From assembly GCF_008932295.1 (NCBI RefSeq), contig NZ_WBWA01000028.1:1-60000 (forward strand): a stretch of DNA of 60,000 nt, given 5' to 3'. The notes beneath the pieces were generated by a model that worked only from the letters and a program-made list of their open reading frames with translations, was not told the origin of the DNA and did not search any database. Positions 17,038 to 24,881 of the stretch are shown here, one piece after another; the stretch's first letter is position 1, and each line of letters begins with the position of its first letter. The stretch comes from Brucella tritici. Lineage in GTDB: Bacteria; Pseudomonadota; Alphaproteobacteria; Rhizobiales; Rhizobiaceae. A program made the translations under genes and the position numbers.

Positions 17038-19266
17038 TTAGTGACAGTCGTACCAGTTAAGGCCGGTCTTTCCGTCTGTTGCGAGTTTTCCCCGGAAGTC
17101 AAACTTTTCGGCTGTGATCGAGATTGCTCTTGCGGAGGCTTCTTGGATGATCTGGCCAAAGCCCTCCTCTCTGTGTTCGTATTGATATTCATCGTGGACC
17201 CAAGCCATTTGCCCATAGTCTACATCTCGTGTAAGTGCGTAGCATTCACGCAAAAGGGCGTCCGTCTCAATACCCCAATCCTTGCACACAATAGCGCCGC
17301 CTCCCTGTAGAAGTTGGTTCACAGATGCGTGAGGTTTGCGGATCATGAGTTTGCGACCATCAAGGGCAACTATGAAGCCGTCTTTCTTGGCCTTTTCTGT
17401 AATGTCCTTTTTGAAGTCTTTCAACCCTGTAATGCCTTCTAGGAACGCCTTTTGTACTTGCTGTCCCTTAACGACATGCGCCAAAGTGTTTACATCGGGT
17501 TCAATAAACTTGGTGCGCATGACCCGCTTGAGAAACGCCACGTACTGCTTAGCGGCGGAACTCGTACCTAGCTCTTCAAGAAGCTCCTCAGGTACGCCTA
17601 CGCCTAGACCGATTGTTAGCGGTCCTGCGCCATAGAGGAATGCGTAGGTCACTGTCTTTGTGTCCGCTCTGGACAGGCCAGTAATCTTTGCGTTCTCTGA
17701 GTGAATGTCTAGGCCGGGGGAGGATACGCGGGTTGCAAACTCTCCACCATCATACGGTGTCAGGTAGTGGCCTAACAGTCGAAGCTCCAAACCGGAAGCG
17801 TCAACACCAGTCTGGAACCATCCGGGCCTCCCCGGCTTGAAGAGCTTTCGGCACTCCGCACCGAAGCCGCCCTTCCATCCATATACGGGGACCTCTTCTC
17901 CACTCTCGTTCTTGGCCTTCTTAACGGACGGAACCTGTCCAAGGTTCGGGTCCTTGTGAGCGCCACGATGGGATACGGTTCCAAGGGTATCCATTCGGCC
18001 ATGAATGCGTCCATCCTCGGTGCAGAGGTCTATCCAAGACTTCTTGCCATCTGCCAGTTGCCCCAAGGTCTTCGAGACCACGAGAAATTCTAGGATGATT
18101 TCCCGGATGTCTACCGGAAGCACTGAGTCCGGGATGGATTTGAGGGTGGTTTCATCCACCTTTGCCTGATCGTTGTTCTTACCGCCGAACTCCTGAGGTA
18201 CCCACCCAAAGACGGCCTGCAAGCGGTCTCCAAGATGCTGCCGTGACTTCGGGTTGAATGTGGTGCGCTCAATTCGGACGAACGGTGCATCAGTATAGTA
18301 GCTCGCCAAAGGTGGTCCGACATACGGTTTCAACCTCTTGCCGGTCTTCGGGGAGAAGCGCTCAAACGTTACATCTGGAAACTGTGTCAGCTTCTCGGTG
18401 TAATCCCGTGCGGGTGTCCGTCCGGTCTTTACATCGTCTTGAGGTTGCCACCATGAACCGAATACCTTCACGAGTCCCTTTTCAAGTTCCCGCTGTCTGG
18501 TCTTAAGATCGGAAGCAAGCTTTACAGCTTCGTCTTTATCGAAACCGTAACCCCGTTCCTCTTGGTCTCCAATGAGGTACCATACCTTATGTTCTAGCTC
18601 TACGCTTTGCTCGGACCATCCAACACCGTTAGCCGCCTTAGTGGTACCGTCGATATGACCTTGGATGAGGTTCCAAAGTTGCTCGGTAACTTCCACGTCC
18701 TGTACGCAATAGTCCTGCATTGGTTGGTTCCACGCAAGCCACGGATCAAGGCATGGATTACCCTTGGCGTCTGCGGTCGCTAGGACCCTTGCCCATTCGG
18801 GTACCTGTGAAAGGTCTCCATGTTCGGCATACTCTTTGGAGAGCGTCTTAACGTCCCCCGAATACTCACCCTTCATTCTCCCTAGACGGTATCCCCAAGC
18901 TTCTAGCTTTTGGGCACCGATCATCTGGCCGGGGAGCTTACCGGCTCGCCACCTTGGGAAGTCCAAGTCCTTAAGGCGATCCATAGGCCAAATCATCTTG
19001 GCCATGATAAGCGTGTCTCTGGCGGTACCTCTTGGATTGAACCAAGGGTATAGCTTTCTGAGCGCTAGGATGTCGTATCGGCAAATGTTGTGTCCGGTGA
19101 TATAGTCTGCACCTTGAAGTTCCTTAACGGCCTTCTCCAAGTCTGCCATGTCTTGGCTAGATGCGGACCATATGTCCTTGCTGTCTAGGTCCTTTAGGAC
19201 TAGTGAGTGGATGGTGTTAAGTTCTGGAAGGAGACCGTTCGTTTCAATGTCGAACGCTAATCTCAT
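17038..19266 (-). CDS. DNA polymerase, family A (T7 gp5-like)
   Basis: The protein has 742 residues. The N-terminal 3'-5' exonuclease domain starts with the Exo I motif FDIETNGL at residues 5-12; ADYITGHNICRYDI fits the Exo II region. The polymerase domain holds motif A (VDASGLELRLLGH), motif B (RADTKTVTYAFLYGAG) and motif C (WVHDEYQYEH) with the catalytic Asp. Size and domains match T7 gp5, which uses host thioredoxin for processivity; no thioredoxin-binding loop was judged here. It lies downstream of the primase-helicase gene with small genes between. Confidence 0.95.
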   Translation of the reverse strand: MRLAFDIETNGLLPELNTIHSLVLKDLDSKDIWSASSQDMADLEKAVKELQGADYITGHNICRYDILALRKLYPWFNPRGTARDTLIMAKMIWPMDRLKDLDFPRWRAGKLPGQMIGAQKLEAWGYRLGRMKGEYSGDVKTLSKEYAEHGDLSQVPEWARVLATADAKGNPCLDPWLAWNQPMQDYCVQDVEVTEQLWNLIQGHIDGTTKAANGVGWSEQSVELEHKVWYLIGDQEERGYGFDKDEAVKLASDLKTRQRELEKGLVKVFGSWWQPQDDVKTGRTPARDYTEKLTQFPDVTFERFSPKTGKRLKPYVGPPLASYYTDAPFVRIERTTFNPKSRQHLGDRLQAVFGWVPQEFGGKNNDQAKVDETTLKSIPDSVLPVDIREIILEFLVVSKTLGQLADGKKSWIDLCTEDGRIHGRMDTLGTVSHRGAHKDPNLGQVPSVKKAKNESGEEVPVYGWKGGFGAECRKLFKPGRPGWFQTGVDASGLELRLLGHYLTPYDGGEFATRVSSPGLDIHSENAKITGLSRADTKTVTYAFLYGAGPLTIGLGVGVPEELLEELGTSSAAKQYVAFLKRVMRTKFIEPDVNTLAHVVKGQQVQKAFLEGITGLKDFKKDITEKAKKDGFIVALDGRKLMIRKPHASVNQLLQGGGAIVCKDWGIETDALLRECYALTRDVDYGQMAWVHDEYQYEHREEGFGQIIQEASARAISITAEKFDFRGKLATDGKTGLNWYDCH
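17228..17251 (-). promoter_or_regulatory. Copy of the phage promoter motif inside the DNA polymerase gene
   Basis: The minus strand reads GCGTGAATGCTACGCACTTACACG, sharing GCGTGAA and CTACGCANNTACACG with the copy that follows the RNA polymerase gene. It lies in the last tenth of the polymerase gene and would serve the exonuclease and downstream genes. Because this stretch encodes conserved protein (RECYALTRD), the match could be chance. Confidence 0.4.
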
Positions 19267-19456
19267 TTATATTCCCATTGAGAATGTCATCTACAGTTGC
19301 GTCTCTCCAATGCGTCGTGCTCCATTCGTCAAAGTATCCAGAGCCGTTAAGGTTTTCTATGTGTCGGCATTTGAACTCAACTTGAAGGATAAGGCGCTGC
19401 TTTCGGAAGATATTCCTTGAGGTACGGAAACGTGTCTTACCTGTAAGCTTGCACAT
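19244..19456 (-). CDS. Hypothetical basic phage protein, 70 residues
   Basis: The start codon overlaps the stop of the upstream gene (TAATG) and the end overlaps the DNA polymerase start by 23 bp, so it is probably translated as part of the same coupled set. The N-terminal third is basic (KLTGKTRFRTSRNIFRKQR); the C-terminal half is acidic with several aromatic residues. No domain recognised. Confidence 0.6.
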   Translation of the reverse strand: MCKLTGKTRFRTSRNIFRKQRLILQVEFKCRHIENLNGSGYFDEWSTTHWRDATVDDILNGNINEISVRH

Positions 19457-19686
19457 TATCCGTCATTCTGCCTTTCCCATTCTTCGTACTCTTCACGCTC
19501 CTTGAAGAAAGACCAGATACAAGCGTATATCCCGCTCGCAATGAGGGTCAAAGCTGCGGCGGGGCCGATCCAATCAGGTAGGTATTTGTCGTAGATGAAT
19601 ACCATGCCTGTGAAGACCCCCAGTACAATTACCGTCCACCCAATGAGCCACGCTATGGCATTCAACGTTTTGAGGTGTAATTTCAT
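19456..19686 (-). CDS. Small membrane protein, two TM helices
   Basis: The start was set at the ATG at 19686, which has GGGAGG nine bases upstream; a TTG 14 codons earlier is open but has no such site. The product of 76 residues has helices at about residues 8-31 (AIAWLIGWTVIVLGVFTGMVF) and 40-58 (IGPAAALTLIASGIYACIW), then a charged tail (KEREEYEEWERQ). It is another candidate for a holin-like or envelope-targeted protein; no family recognised. Confidence 0.65.
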   Translation of the reverse strand: MKLHLKTLNAIAWLIGWTVIVLGVFTGMVFIYDKYLPDWIGPAAALTLIASGIYACIWSFFKEREEYEEWERQNDG

Positions 19687-19816
19687 GGTGTGTTGCCTCC
19701 CGGTAGGGTCACCCAGAGAGTGACGCAAGGAAGTGGATTGATGCAGAGACGTCTATTGTACGGACTCCAGTGAATGCCCACCCAAAAGCTGGCGAGGCGG
19801 AAAAGCGCCCCTACCT

Positions 19817-20128
19817 TCATGGCTCTGGGTCTTTCGGGACGACTTTGAAACTCTTTCGGCGAATTGCTGCGCTGATCGAGTTCTGGAGACGTTCAAGCCA
19901 TTGCGTGATCTTGTTGCGTCCTTCCGTCATGGGGAGCTTCTGCGCATCGTCCAGTTCGGTTGATTCCTTGTATTCCCTGAGGTTCCGATAATTGACCCCA
20001 TGGTGGAGGAGAGCGTCATACGCGAAGTTAAGAAAGCCAACCCAAGCTTGTGCAAGGGTAAGTCGGACACCCAAAACGTGCACCTCTTTCCGAACCTCAT
20101 CTATCTCTCGTTGGAGCCTTTCACTCAC
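19817..20128 (-). CDS. Hypothetical phage protein, 103 residues
   Basis: A GTG start shares its first G with the TAG stop of the primase-helicase gene, so translation is likely coupled. The N-terminus is a heptad-like charged helix (ERLQREIDEVRKEVHVLGVRL), the middle is aromatic and the C-terminus is basic. No domain recognised. About 130 bp between this gene and the next membrane-protein gene hold no further gene that I can support. Confidence 0.6.
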   Translation of the reverse strand: MSERLQREIDEVRKEVHVLGVRLTLAQAWVGFLNFAYDALLHHGVNYRNLREYKESTELDDAQKLPMTEGRNKITQWLERLQNSISAAIRRKSFKVVPKDPEP

Positions 20129-21819
20129 TAATAGTCACCTTGATTGTTAATTGGACCGAAGGCGGGGGCCTCCTTGTCTGAGTTGCTGTCTGGGTAAGGC
20201 TCGTCGGTTGGTAACTGGCGTCCTATGTCCTCGTGCCACATCAGCGTATCGGCTACGCCTGTCCTGCCCACATGGCGATTCTTGAGAATACGTGTGCGGG
20301 TGAGGTCCGGTCGTTCGCCTTGCTGGTTACGCTCATAGGCGTGGACACCCATGGAGAAGTTCGCCACACCGGCAGACCCTCGGATATTCTTAAGGCTGAT
20401 CTGTCCGCCCTCTTCAAAGGCTTTCCCTTCGCCACGGTTAAGGTGGTGGGTAATCTGGAGGTTAGCTCCTGTCTGCTTCACCAGTCGGGCGAAGTTGTAG
20501 GAAACCTTGTCCAGAGCCTTACGTTCGTCCTGTGCGTCAACCGCCGCGACGATGAAGGAAAGAGGGTCAATGAAGATTACCTTACAGTCTAGGCCCTTGA
20601 CCATGTAGCGGATATACCGTTCAAGCGCCGCGAAAGACCACTCAGCCACTTCCGGGTCAAAGAGTTCCACCAGTCCACCGCCGAATACGGACGTATGGAG
20701 CGCCTTAAGCTCTTCCTTAGGTATCGGGTTAATGTGGAGGCGGCGGTTAGCTCGCACCGACATAAGGTCAAGCTGTGCCTTCCGGCGAGTATCTTCAAAT
20801 CGCATCACGCCAAACTTGACGTTGTTCAGCAACAGATGCTCTTGAAGCTCCACGATGATCGATGTCTTACCAATACCAGTTCCGGCAACATGGTAGACAA
20901 CTTCCTTCTCTCGGATACCCTTCGTCATATCTTGAACGATGGGCCAAGGGTAGGAACATATTGTCTCCGCTTCCGGCTCCTCCATATCTGTAATGCAGAG
21001 GGCGGCATTGACGATCCCGTCAGGTGCCCAGAGTGTCGCGCCCCAGACTGCCGCGTAGATGTCACCATGTCGTCCAGCCTTGGCTAGTTCATTGGCGTCC
21101 TTCACACGGTCAATCTTGATGGTCTTAACTCTACCCGGTTCGAAGAGGGCGGCACATTCCGCCACTACCGACTGTCCAGACTCATCATTGTCAAACCAGA
21201 GGATGATTTCTTCGAAGCGATCCAGCCAACGATAATTCGTTTTCAACTGTTCCAAGGCGGAACCGTCACCGGCTATTACGGATACTGCGGGTATCTTAAA
21301 CTGGCAGGCTTCGGCAACGGAATGTGCATCATGCTCGCCTGTCGTGATTACTACCTTGCGGTCGTATTTGTCGCCCCAAACGTTCTGCCCATAAAGCTGA
21401 CACATCCGGGGCTTCGGTGCGTTATCCGCTACCTCTGTGAACCAAAAGTTCTTATCTTTGTCGCGGTACTTCTGGTAGACCATTTCACCCCTCTGGTTAT
21501 ACACCGGGGCAACCTGTAGAGTCTTACCTTTCTCCTTGTGGACGAAGTACCCAAAACGTTGAAGCGTGTCCAACTTGAGGCCCCGTGCCTTCTGTAGTCC
21601 CTCTCGCATGTTGACTGAGGTAAAAGGAACGGCTTTCTGTGGGGCCTTCTTCTCTGACACTGAGTTCATATCCTCACTGTCCCTTGCCTTGCCCTGCTTC
21701 AATCCACATCCCGGTGTGAAGCAAAACTTGTGACCATCTGCATATGTCGCGAGGTTATCCTTAGAGCCACAGTCCGGGCATGGTCCCTTGAAGAGGACCG
21801 TATCCGCTGCTTCACTCAT
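20128..21819 (-). CDS. Primase-helicase (T7 gp4-like)
   Basis: The protein has 563 residues. The N-terminal zinc ribbon (CPDCGSKDNLATYADGHKFC, then C) matches the T7 primase zinc domain. The TOPRIM part has TTGEHDAHSVAEA and ILWFDNDESGQ. The helicase domain has Walker A GTGIGKTSI near residue 315, Walker B CKVIFIDPLSF and an ITHHLNRGEGKAFEEGG segment with the sensor His and later arginine finger region. The C-terminal tail is acidic, as needed for polymerase contact in T7. It both primes and unwinds at the phage fork. Confidence 0.93.
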   Translation of the reverse strand: MSEAADTVLFKGPCPDCGSKDNLATYADGHKFCFTPGCGLKQGKARDSEDMNSVSEKKAPQKAVPFTSVNMREGLQKARGLKLDTLQRFGYFVHKEKGKTLQVAPVYNQRGEMVYQKYRDKDKNFWFTEVADNAPKPRMCQLYGQNVWGDKYDRKVVITTGEHDAHSVAEACQFKIPAVSVIAGDGSALEQLKTNYRWLDRFEEIILWFDNDESGQSVVAECAALFEPGRVKTIKIDRVKDANELAKAGRHGDIYAAVWGATLWAPDGIVNAALCITDMEEPEAETICSYPWPIVQDMTKGIREKEVVYHVAGTGIGKTSIIVELQEHLLLNNVKFGVMRFEDTRRKAQLDLMSVRANRRLHINPIPKEELKALHTSVFGGGLVELFDPEVAEWSFAALERYIRYMVKGLDCKVIFIDPLSFIVAAVDAQDERKALDKVSYNFARLVKQTGANLQITHHLNRGEGKAFEEGGQISLKNIRGSAGVANFSMGVHAYERNQQGERPDLTRTRILKNRHVGRTGVADTLMWHEDIGRQLPTDEPYPDSNSDKEAPAFGPINNQGDY

Positions 21820-21822
21820 GCC

Positions 21823-21933
21823 TCACTTACCTACCTTGGCGGTTGGCTTGAAGGTAATTTTCCCATGGTCATCCATCACGGCGACCACTCCATGGAATAG
21901 GGAGTAGGAGGGTTTGGTGTAGTCCTTGCTCAT
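21823..21933 (-). CDS. Tiny hypothetical protein, 36 residues
   Basis: The ATG overlaps the TGA stop of the upstream gene (ATGA), and the stop lies 3 bp before the primase-helicase start. The peptide begins MSKDYTKPSYSLFHGVVAVM and ends in a basic FKPTAKVGK stretch. The tight fit between two genes and start/stop coupling support translation. No homologue recognised. Confidence 0.55.
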   Translation of the reverse strand: MSKDYTKPSYSLFHGVVAVMDDHGKITFKPTAKVGK

Positions 21934-22301
21934 CCGTAGAATCCCTTTCGGTGCTGACGGTGAGCGGCCTCGGCATCGGTTTCACCGGGGAGACGGAAGA
22001 TGTCAACTTGCATCAAATGCTCAAGGGAGGAGCCAGTGAGGAGAGCGGCTTGGCGCTGCCATCCGTTTGTTCCTGCAACCTCTTCACGGTTCTCGGCAAT
22101 GTGGAACTCCACTACGTTAACTTCAACGTCATTTGGAAGGAGAGCGTAGTTGACAGCGCAAAGAGGAGGGACAGTCCGCATACATGCGAACTTAATGGTA
22201 TCAAAGCGGCGTGGGCGCGGTAGACAATGTGCCCAGACCCATCCCAGAACTCGCCTCGGATTATCGATGTCGTAAACGTTAAGCTTTACTCGGTTGGTCA
22301 C
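21930..22301 (-). CDS. Hypothetical phage protein, 123 residues
   Basis: Not recognised. The sequence has a beta-rich first half (VKLNVYDIDNPRRVLGWVWA, DTIKFACMRTVPP) and a helical C-terminus ending GETDAEAAHRQHRKGFYG. The start overlaps the end of the upstream HTH gene by 4 bp and the stop overlaps the next start. It lies between the HTH gene and the primase-helicase. Confidence 0.65.
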   Translation of the reverse strand: MTNRVKLNVYDIDNPRRVLGWVWAHCLPRPRRFDTIKFACMRTVPPLCAVNYALLPNDVEVNVVEFHIAENREEVAGTNGWQRQAALLTGSSLEHLMQVDIFRLPGETDAEAAHRQHRKGFYG

Positions 22302-22540
22302 TTGGACATCTCCACATGGTATGACTTGTAACGGGTTCCGCCGAAGTCACGCTTCCACTCGGACTTGATGTCGAGACCAAGACGGCGAAGCTCTGAGATG
22401 CGCGTGGTGACCTCCTGTACGTGGAGGGTGTTGATTGCTACCTGCCGGGTAAGCTCACGGCCAGACATGAGGTAGTCATAAACGGTACGCTGTTGCGGGC
22501 TTAAGTTATACACCGTGGCGTCTGTAAGATGGTTCTGCAT
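22298..22540 (-). CDS. Small winged helix-turn-helix protein
   Basis: The protein has 80 residues. SPQQRTVYDYLMSGRELTRQ, then VAINTLHVQEVTTRISELRRLG, fits a helix-turn-helix with a wing (IKSEWKRDFGGTRYKSYHV), resembling the small HTH_39-type domains found in phages and often linked to N6-adenine or regulatory functions. It could bind DNA near replication or early promoters. The ATG has a GAGGA ribosome site. DNA-binding role is inferred from the fold pattern. Confidence 0.7.
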   Translation of the reverse strand: MQNHLTDATVYNLSPQQRTVYDYLMSGRELTRQVAINTLHVQEVTTRISELRRLGLDIKSEWKRDFGGTRYKSYHVEMSK

Positions 22541-22549
22541 AGTTTTTCC

Positions 22550-22768
22550 TCAGAAGTTGATACGAGGACCCATGTGCATACTAGGTCCGATTTCCCATTG
22601 ACCGCTCATGAGGTTGAGGGAGGGTCCGAAGGACATCTTCGGGCCGAAGCCAATAGGACTGCTTGAAGGGTGGTCGTGAGGTACTGGCCTGACGGTCGGC
22701 TGATTATCGCAACCGCTGAAAGCCGCCACGACTATCCCCAGAAGGAGGGCGATAAGGGCGAACTTCAA
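22550..22768 (-). CDS. Small lipoprotein with GP-rich repeats
   Basis: The TTG start overlaps the amidase stop (TTGA). Residues 1-18 are a signal peptide with lipobox FSGC ending at Cys19, so the mature 54-residue protein should be lipid-anchored. The mature part repeats short units: FGPKMSFGPSLNL, then IGPSMHMGPRINF, suggesting small beta strands. The function is unknown. A lipoprotein next to the cell-wall amidase could be an envelope or superinfection-exclusion factor. The TTG start depends on coupling and is less certain than the lipobox. Confidence 0.65.
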   Translation of the reverse strand: MKFALIALLLGIVVAAFSGCDNQPTVRPVPHDHPSSSPIGFGPKMSFGPSLNLMSGQWEIGPSMHMGPRINF

Positions 22769-23265
22769 AGCTCAATGCCTTGTTCGAATAGCGCGATGTC
22801 TTCCCGGAGGATGTCCATGTCCAGAAACGGGCAGTCAGGCTTATTCCGCTGTCGGTAACGCTGGATTTCCGTATGGCCGAATATCTCAAGCGGGCCGAAC
22901 TGCTCCTTAAGGTCGCGGATGAGAACCATGAGGGAATGTTTCTGCGCCGCCGTGAAGTTGTCTTCGGGGTTGATACCGTCCGCCGCTCGGCCACCTACAA
23001 GACAGATACCTATGGAATCCATGTTGTGGCCCGGAGCATGGGAGCCGATAAGTTCCCGCTTTCGGCATTCAACTGTCTCGCCATCCCGTTCGATGATGAA
23101 GTGGTACCCGATGGAGAGGAGGCCCATTTTCAGGCTTCCCTCATTGGCAAGTTCCGTCCACCGGGGAACGTCCTCAAGCGCGGTAATGTCCGGGGACGTA
23201 TGACTGTCGTGGATGACAATCCGGTTGGTTTCGTCCCTCGGTTTGTATTTAAGCTGTGAAGTCAT
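22765..23265 (-). CDS. N-acetylmuramoyl-L-alanine amidase (T7 gp3.5 lysozyme-like)
   Basis: The 166-residue Amidase_2 domain protein matches T7 gp3.5 in size. Likely zinc ligands are His19 (IVIHDSH), His131 (IFGHTEI) and Cys145 (PDCPFLDMD), with a conserved SIGYHFII tyrosine. In T7 this protein cleaves peptidoglycan amide bonds and also binds and inhibits the phage RNA polymerase. The gene lies directly after the endonuclease region, as in T7. Inhibition of the polymerase here is an inference from family. Confidence 0.9.
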   Translation of the reverse strand: MTSQLKYKPRDETNRIVIHDSHTSPDITALEDVPRWTELANEGSLKMGLLSIGYHFIIERDGETVECRKRELIGSHAPGHNMDSIGICLVGGRAADGINPEDNFTAAQKHSLMVLIRDLKEQFGPLEIFGHTEIQRYRQRNKPDCPFLDMDILREDIALFEQGIEL

Positions 23266-23465
23266 GCGGCGACATCCTTTATGGTGAAGCCACCGGCAAA
23301 CGTCACGAACTCAGGCCATGCCGTAAGCTCCCCGTGTCGAAAGTCAGATAAGAACTCCTGGACTTCCCACGGTTCAAGCCTTTCAGAAGCAAATTCAATG
23401 GCTTGGTTCGCCAGAAGGAGGCGGGAGTTAATCGTATCGGCGGCTTGAATGGAATTTCCACACAC
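23262..23465 (-). CDS. Hypothetical phage protein, 67 residues
   Basis: A GTG start has a strong AAGGAG ribosome site 9-10 bases upstream, and the stop overlaps the amidase start. The sequence is helical (INSRLLLANQAIEFASERLE) with an aromatic C-terminal half. No family recognised. The 75 bp between it and the endonuclease gene hold a short perfect dyad, GTACTGGAGTAC at 23483-23494, just upstream of the ribosome site, that might be a small hairpin or operator. Confidence 0.6.
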   Translation of the reverse strand: MCGNSIQAADTINSRLLLANQAIEFASERLEPWEVQEFLSDFRHGELTAWPEFVTFAGGFTIKDVAA

Positions 23466-23540
23466 CTGTATGTTCTCCTTATGTACTGGAGTACGTGCTA
23501 ATATAATGGCTCTGGGGGGTGGGGATAACTTTCCTAAGCG

Positions 23541-24029
23541 CTAGGCAGAAATTCCTAGTACGTCCTCAGGTTTTTTCTTCGGCCCCGGCTCACTCGCCCA
23601 CGCAAGGGGGATGACCTGAGTTGCCCATTTGAAGCCGTGCTTTTCGGCCCACATGGCGTAAGTCGTTGGAGAGCCTTTATAAATTCGGTCGTGCGGTCTC
23701 TGAAAGACGAACCGGATGTCTAAATCCGGGTGCTGCATCTGGATTAGGAGATGCTTGGCCCTGTCTTTTGGTTCCAGCTTCCCTTTGGTCTCAATGAAGA
23801 TTCCATTCTCCAGAAGGTGGAAGTCGGGATTGTAGGTGTGTCGCGATTCTGGAACGGTGTATCGAACCTTTATCGACTCAAAACCGAACCTTATCCCGTT
23901 GGCTTCAAGGTGTTTCGCATTAGTCTCTTCCAGACCAGACCGGAAGCCGTACCGAAGTCCGACTTCCTTCTGTGTCTTGGGAGCATACTTTTTGCGGGCC
24001 TGTCGCCAGTTTCCGCGAGAGACGCCCAC
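23541..24029 (-). CDS. Endonuclease I, Holliday junction resolvase (T7 gp3-like)
   Basis: The 162-residue protein has the catalytic set of T7 endonuclease I: Glu34 in RSGLEETNAKHL, Asp69 in YNPDFHLL, and Glu80 with Lys82 in FIETKGK. In T7 the enzyme resolves branched DNA and helps break down host DNA. The GTG start overlaps the TAG stop of the tiny upstream gene by one base. Neighbours (SSB before, amidase after) fit T7 order. Confidence 0.92.
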   Translation of the reverse strand: MGVSRGNWRQARKKYAPKTQKEVGLRYGFRSGLEETNAKHLEANGIRFGFESIKVRYTVPESRHTYNPDFHLLENGIFIETKGKLEPKDRAKHLLIQMQHPDLDIRFVFQRPHDRIYKGSPTTYAMWAEKHGFKWATQVIPLAWASEPGPKKKPEDVLGISA

Positions 24030-24145
24030 TAGTTACCCTTGCGCTTCTGTTCTTGGCGCATATCCCGAATGATCCACGTCAAAAGGGCAATGATGGGCGA
24101 CATAAGGCAGAGGACAATTGTTCCTCGAATAAGGATGTCTATCAT
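24029..24145 (-). CDS. Tiny membrane protein, 38 residues
   Basis: The peptide starts MIDILIRGTIVLCLMSPIIA, forms one transmembrane helix of about 20 residues and ends in a basic tail (RQEQKRKGN). The ATG overlaps the TGA stop of the preceding tiny gene and the TAG stop overlaps the endonuclease GTG, so it is bracketed by coupled starts. No family recognised. It could be a holin-like or host-membrane effector. Confidence 0.6.
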   Translation of the reverse strand: MIDILIRGTIVLCLMSPIIALLTWIIRDMRQEQKRKGN

Positions 24146-24252
24146 CGTTTCTTCTTCTTCATCATGGCGTCAAAGGTGAGGAAGAGGCCAACCGCAACGA
24201 ATGGGATCATGCAGATGATGAGCATTAATCCGGCGATGTTGCCCTGACTCAA
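24142..24252 (-). CDS. Tiny membrane protein, 36 residues
   Basis: The likely start is a TTG sharing TTGA with the SSB stop. One hydrophobic helix (AGLMLIICMIPFVAVGLFLT) is followed by MMKKKKR, a basic end that would stay in the cytoplasm. It pairs with the next tiny membrane gene through an ATGA overlap; two consecutive single-helix peptides suggest a two-part membrane function. An internal ATG at codon 10 is an alternative start but would cut the helix. Confidence 0.55.
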   Translation of the reverse strand: MSQGNIAGLMLIICMIPFVAVGLFLTFDAMMKKKKR

Positions 24253-24872
24253 TACTGTTCCTCTTCCTCAATGCTGCTATCCGGGTTACCGCCGCCAAAG
24301 CCCTTCGGCTCGTCATCGACCACGTAACCGCCTTCAATGGTCTCACCGAAACCACCGCCCGAACTACCGCCAGACTTCAATTTCGTGATCTGCACCTTTG
24401 CGAAGTCGAGACGGACGCCTACCTGCTTGGAAGAGACCATCGTGATAGGTCGCATGGTGAATGCAACTCGTCCCTCGGAGCCGTTCCAAATGGGGGTATC
24501 CATCTGGTTATCCTGCGAGTCGAAGATGCCGATGGTGATATCTTTAATCTCACCCTTCTTGGTCTTGATCTTCGCGTTCTGCTTGTAGGTGAAGAGAATT
24601 TCGCCCGTAGGTTCCCCGGTCTCGTCGTCCTCAAGGCGCTCAAACGGGAGGTAGATTTTCCACTTCTTGGCCTCTCCCGGCTTCATCTCCTGAGTATATT
24701 CAGCGAGTGCTGCCTGTGCCGCCTCTTCGATCTTTCGGGCCTGCGCTTCCGCCGCCTTGCCGCTGAGAATCTGGTCAGCATGGTAAAGACCGTCTGCGTT
24801 AAACTTCGTGTCTGGGGTGTTGAACCAAGGGTGCCGGAATGGACCCACCGGCGAGAATAAGAAAGCCGCCAT
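24249..24872 (-). CDS. Single-stranded DNA-binding protein (T7 gp2.5-like)
   Basis: The 207-residue protein has an OB-fold-like core (KKWKIYLPFERLEDDETGEP, VRLDFAKVQITKL), a Gly-rich linker (SGGSSGGGFGETIEGG) and an acidic C-terminal tail ending SSIEEEEQY. The acidic, aromatic-ended tail is the hallmark of gp2.5-type proteins, which contact DNA polymerase and primase-helicase. It has a strong ribosome site (AAGGAGACATA). It is the first replication gene after the RNA polymerase region. Confidence 0.85.
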   Translation of the reverse strand: MAAFLFSPVGPFRHPWFNTPDTKFNADGLYHADQILSGKAAEAQARKIEEAAQAALAEYTQEMKPGEAKKWKIYLPFERLEDDETGEPTGEILFTYKQNAKIKTKKGEIKDITIGIFDSQDNQMDTPIWNGSEGRVAFTMRPITMVSSKQVGVRLDFAKVQITKLKSGGSSGGGFGETIEGGYVVDDEPKGFGGGNPDSSIEEEEQY

Positions 24873-24881
24873 TATGTCTCC

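Noticed and set aside
17640..17660. Another TGCGTAG match in the DNA polymerase gene
   Set aside because: Only seven bases agree and the flanking promoter-core bases are absent.
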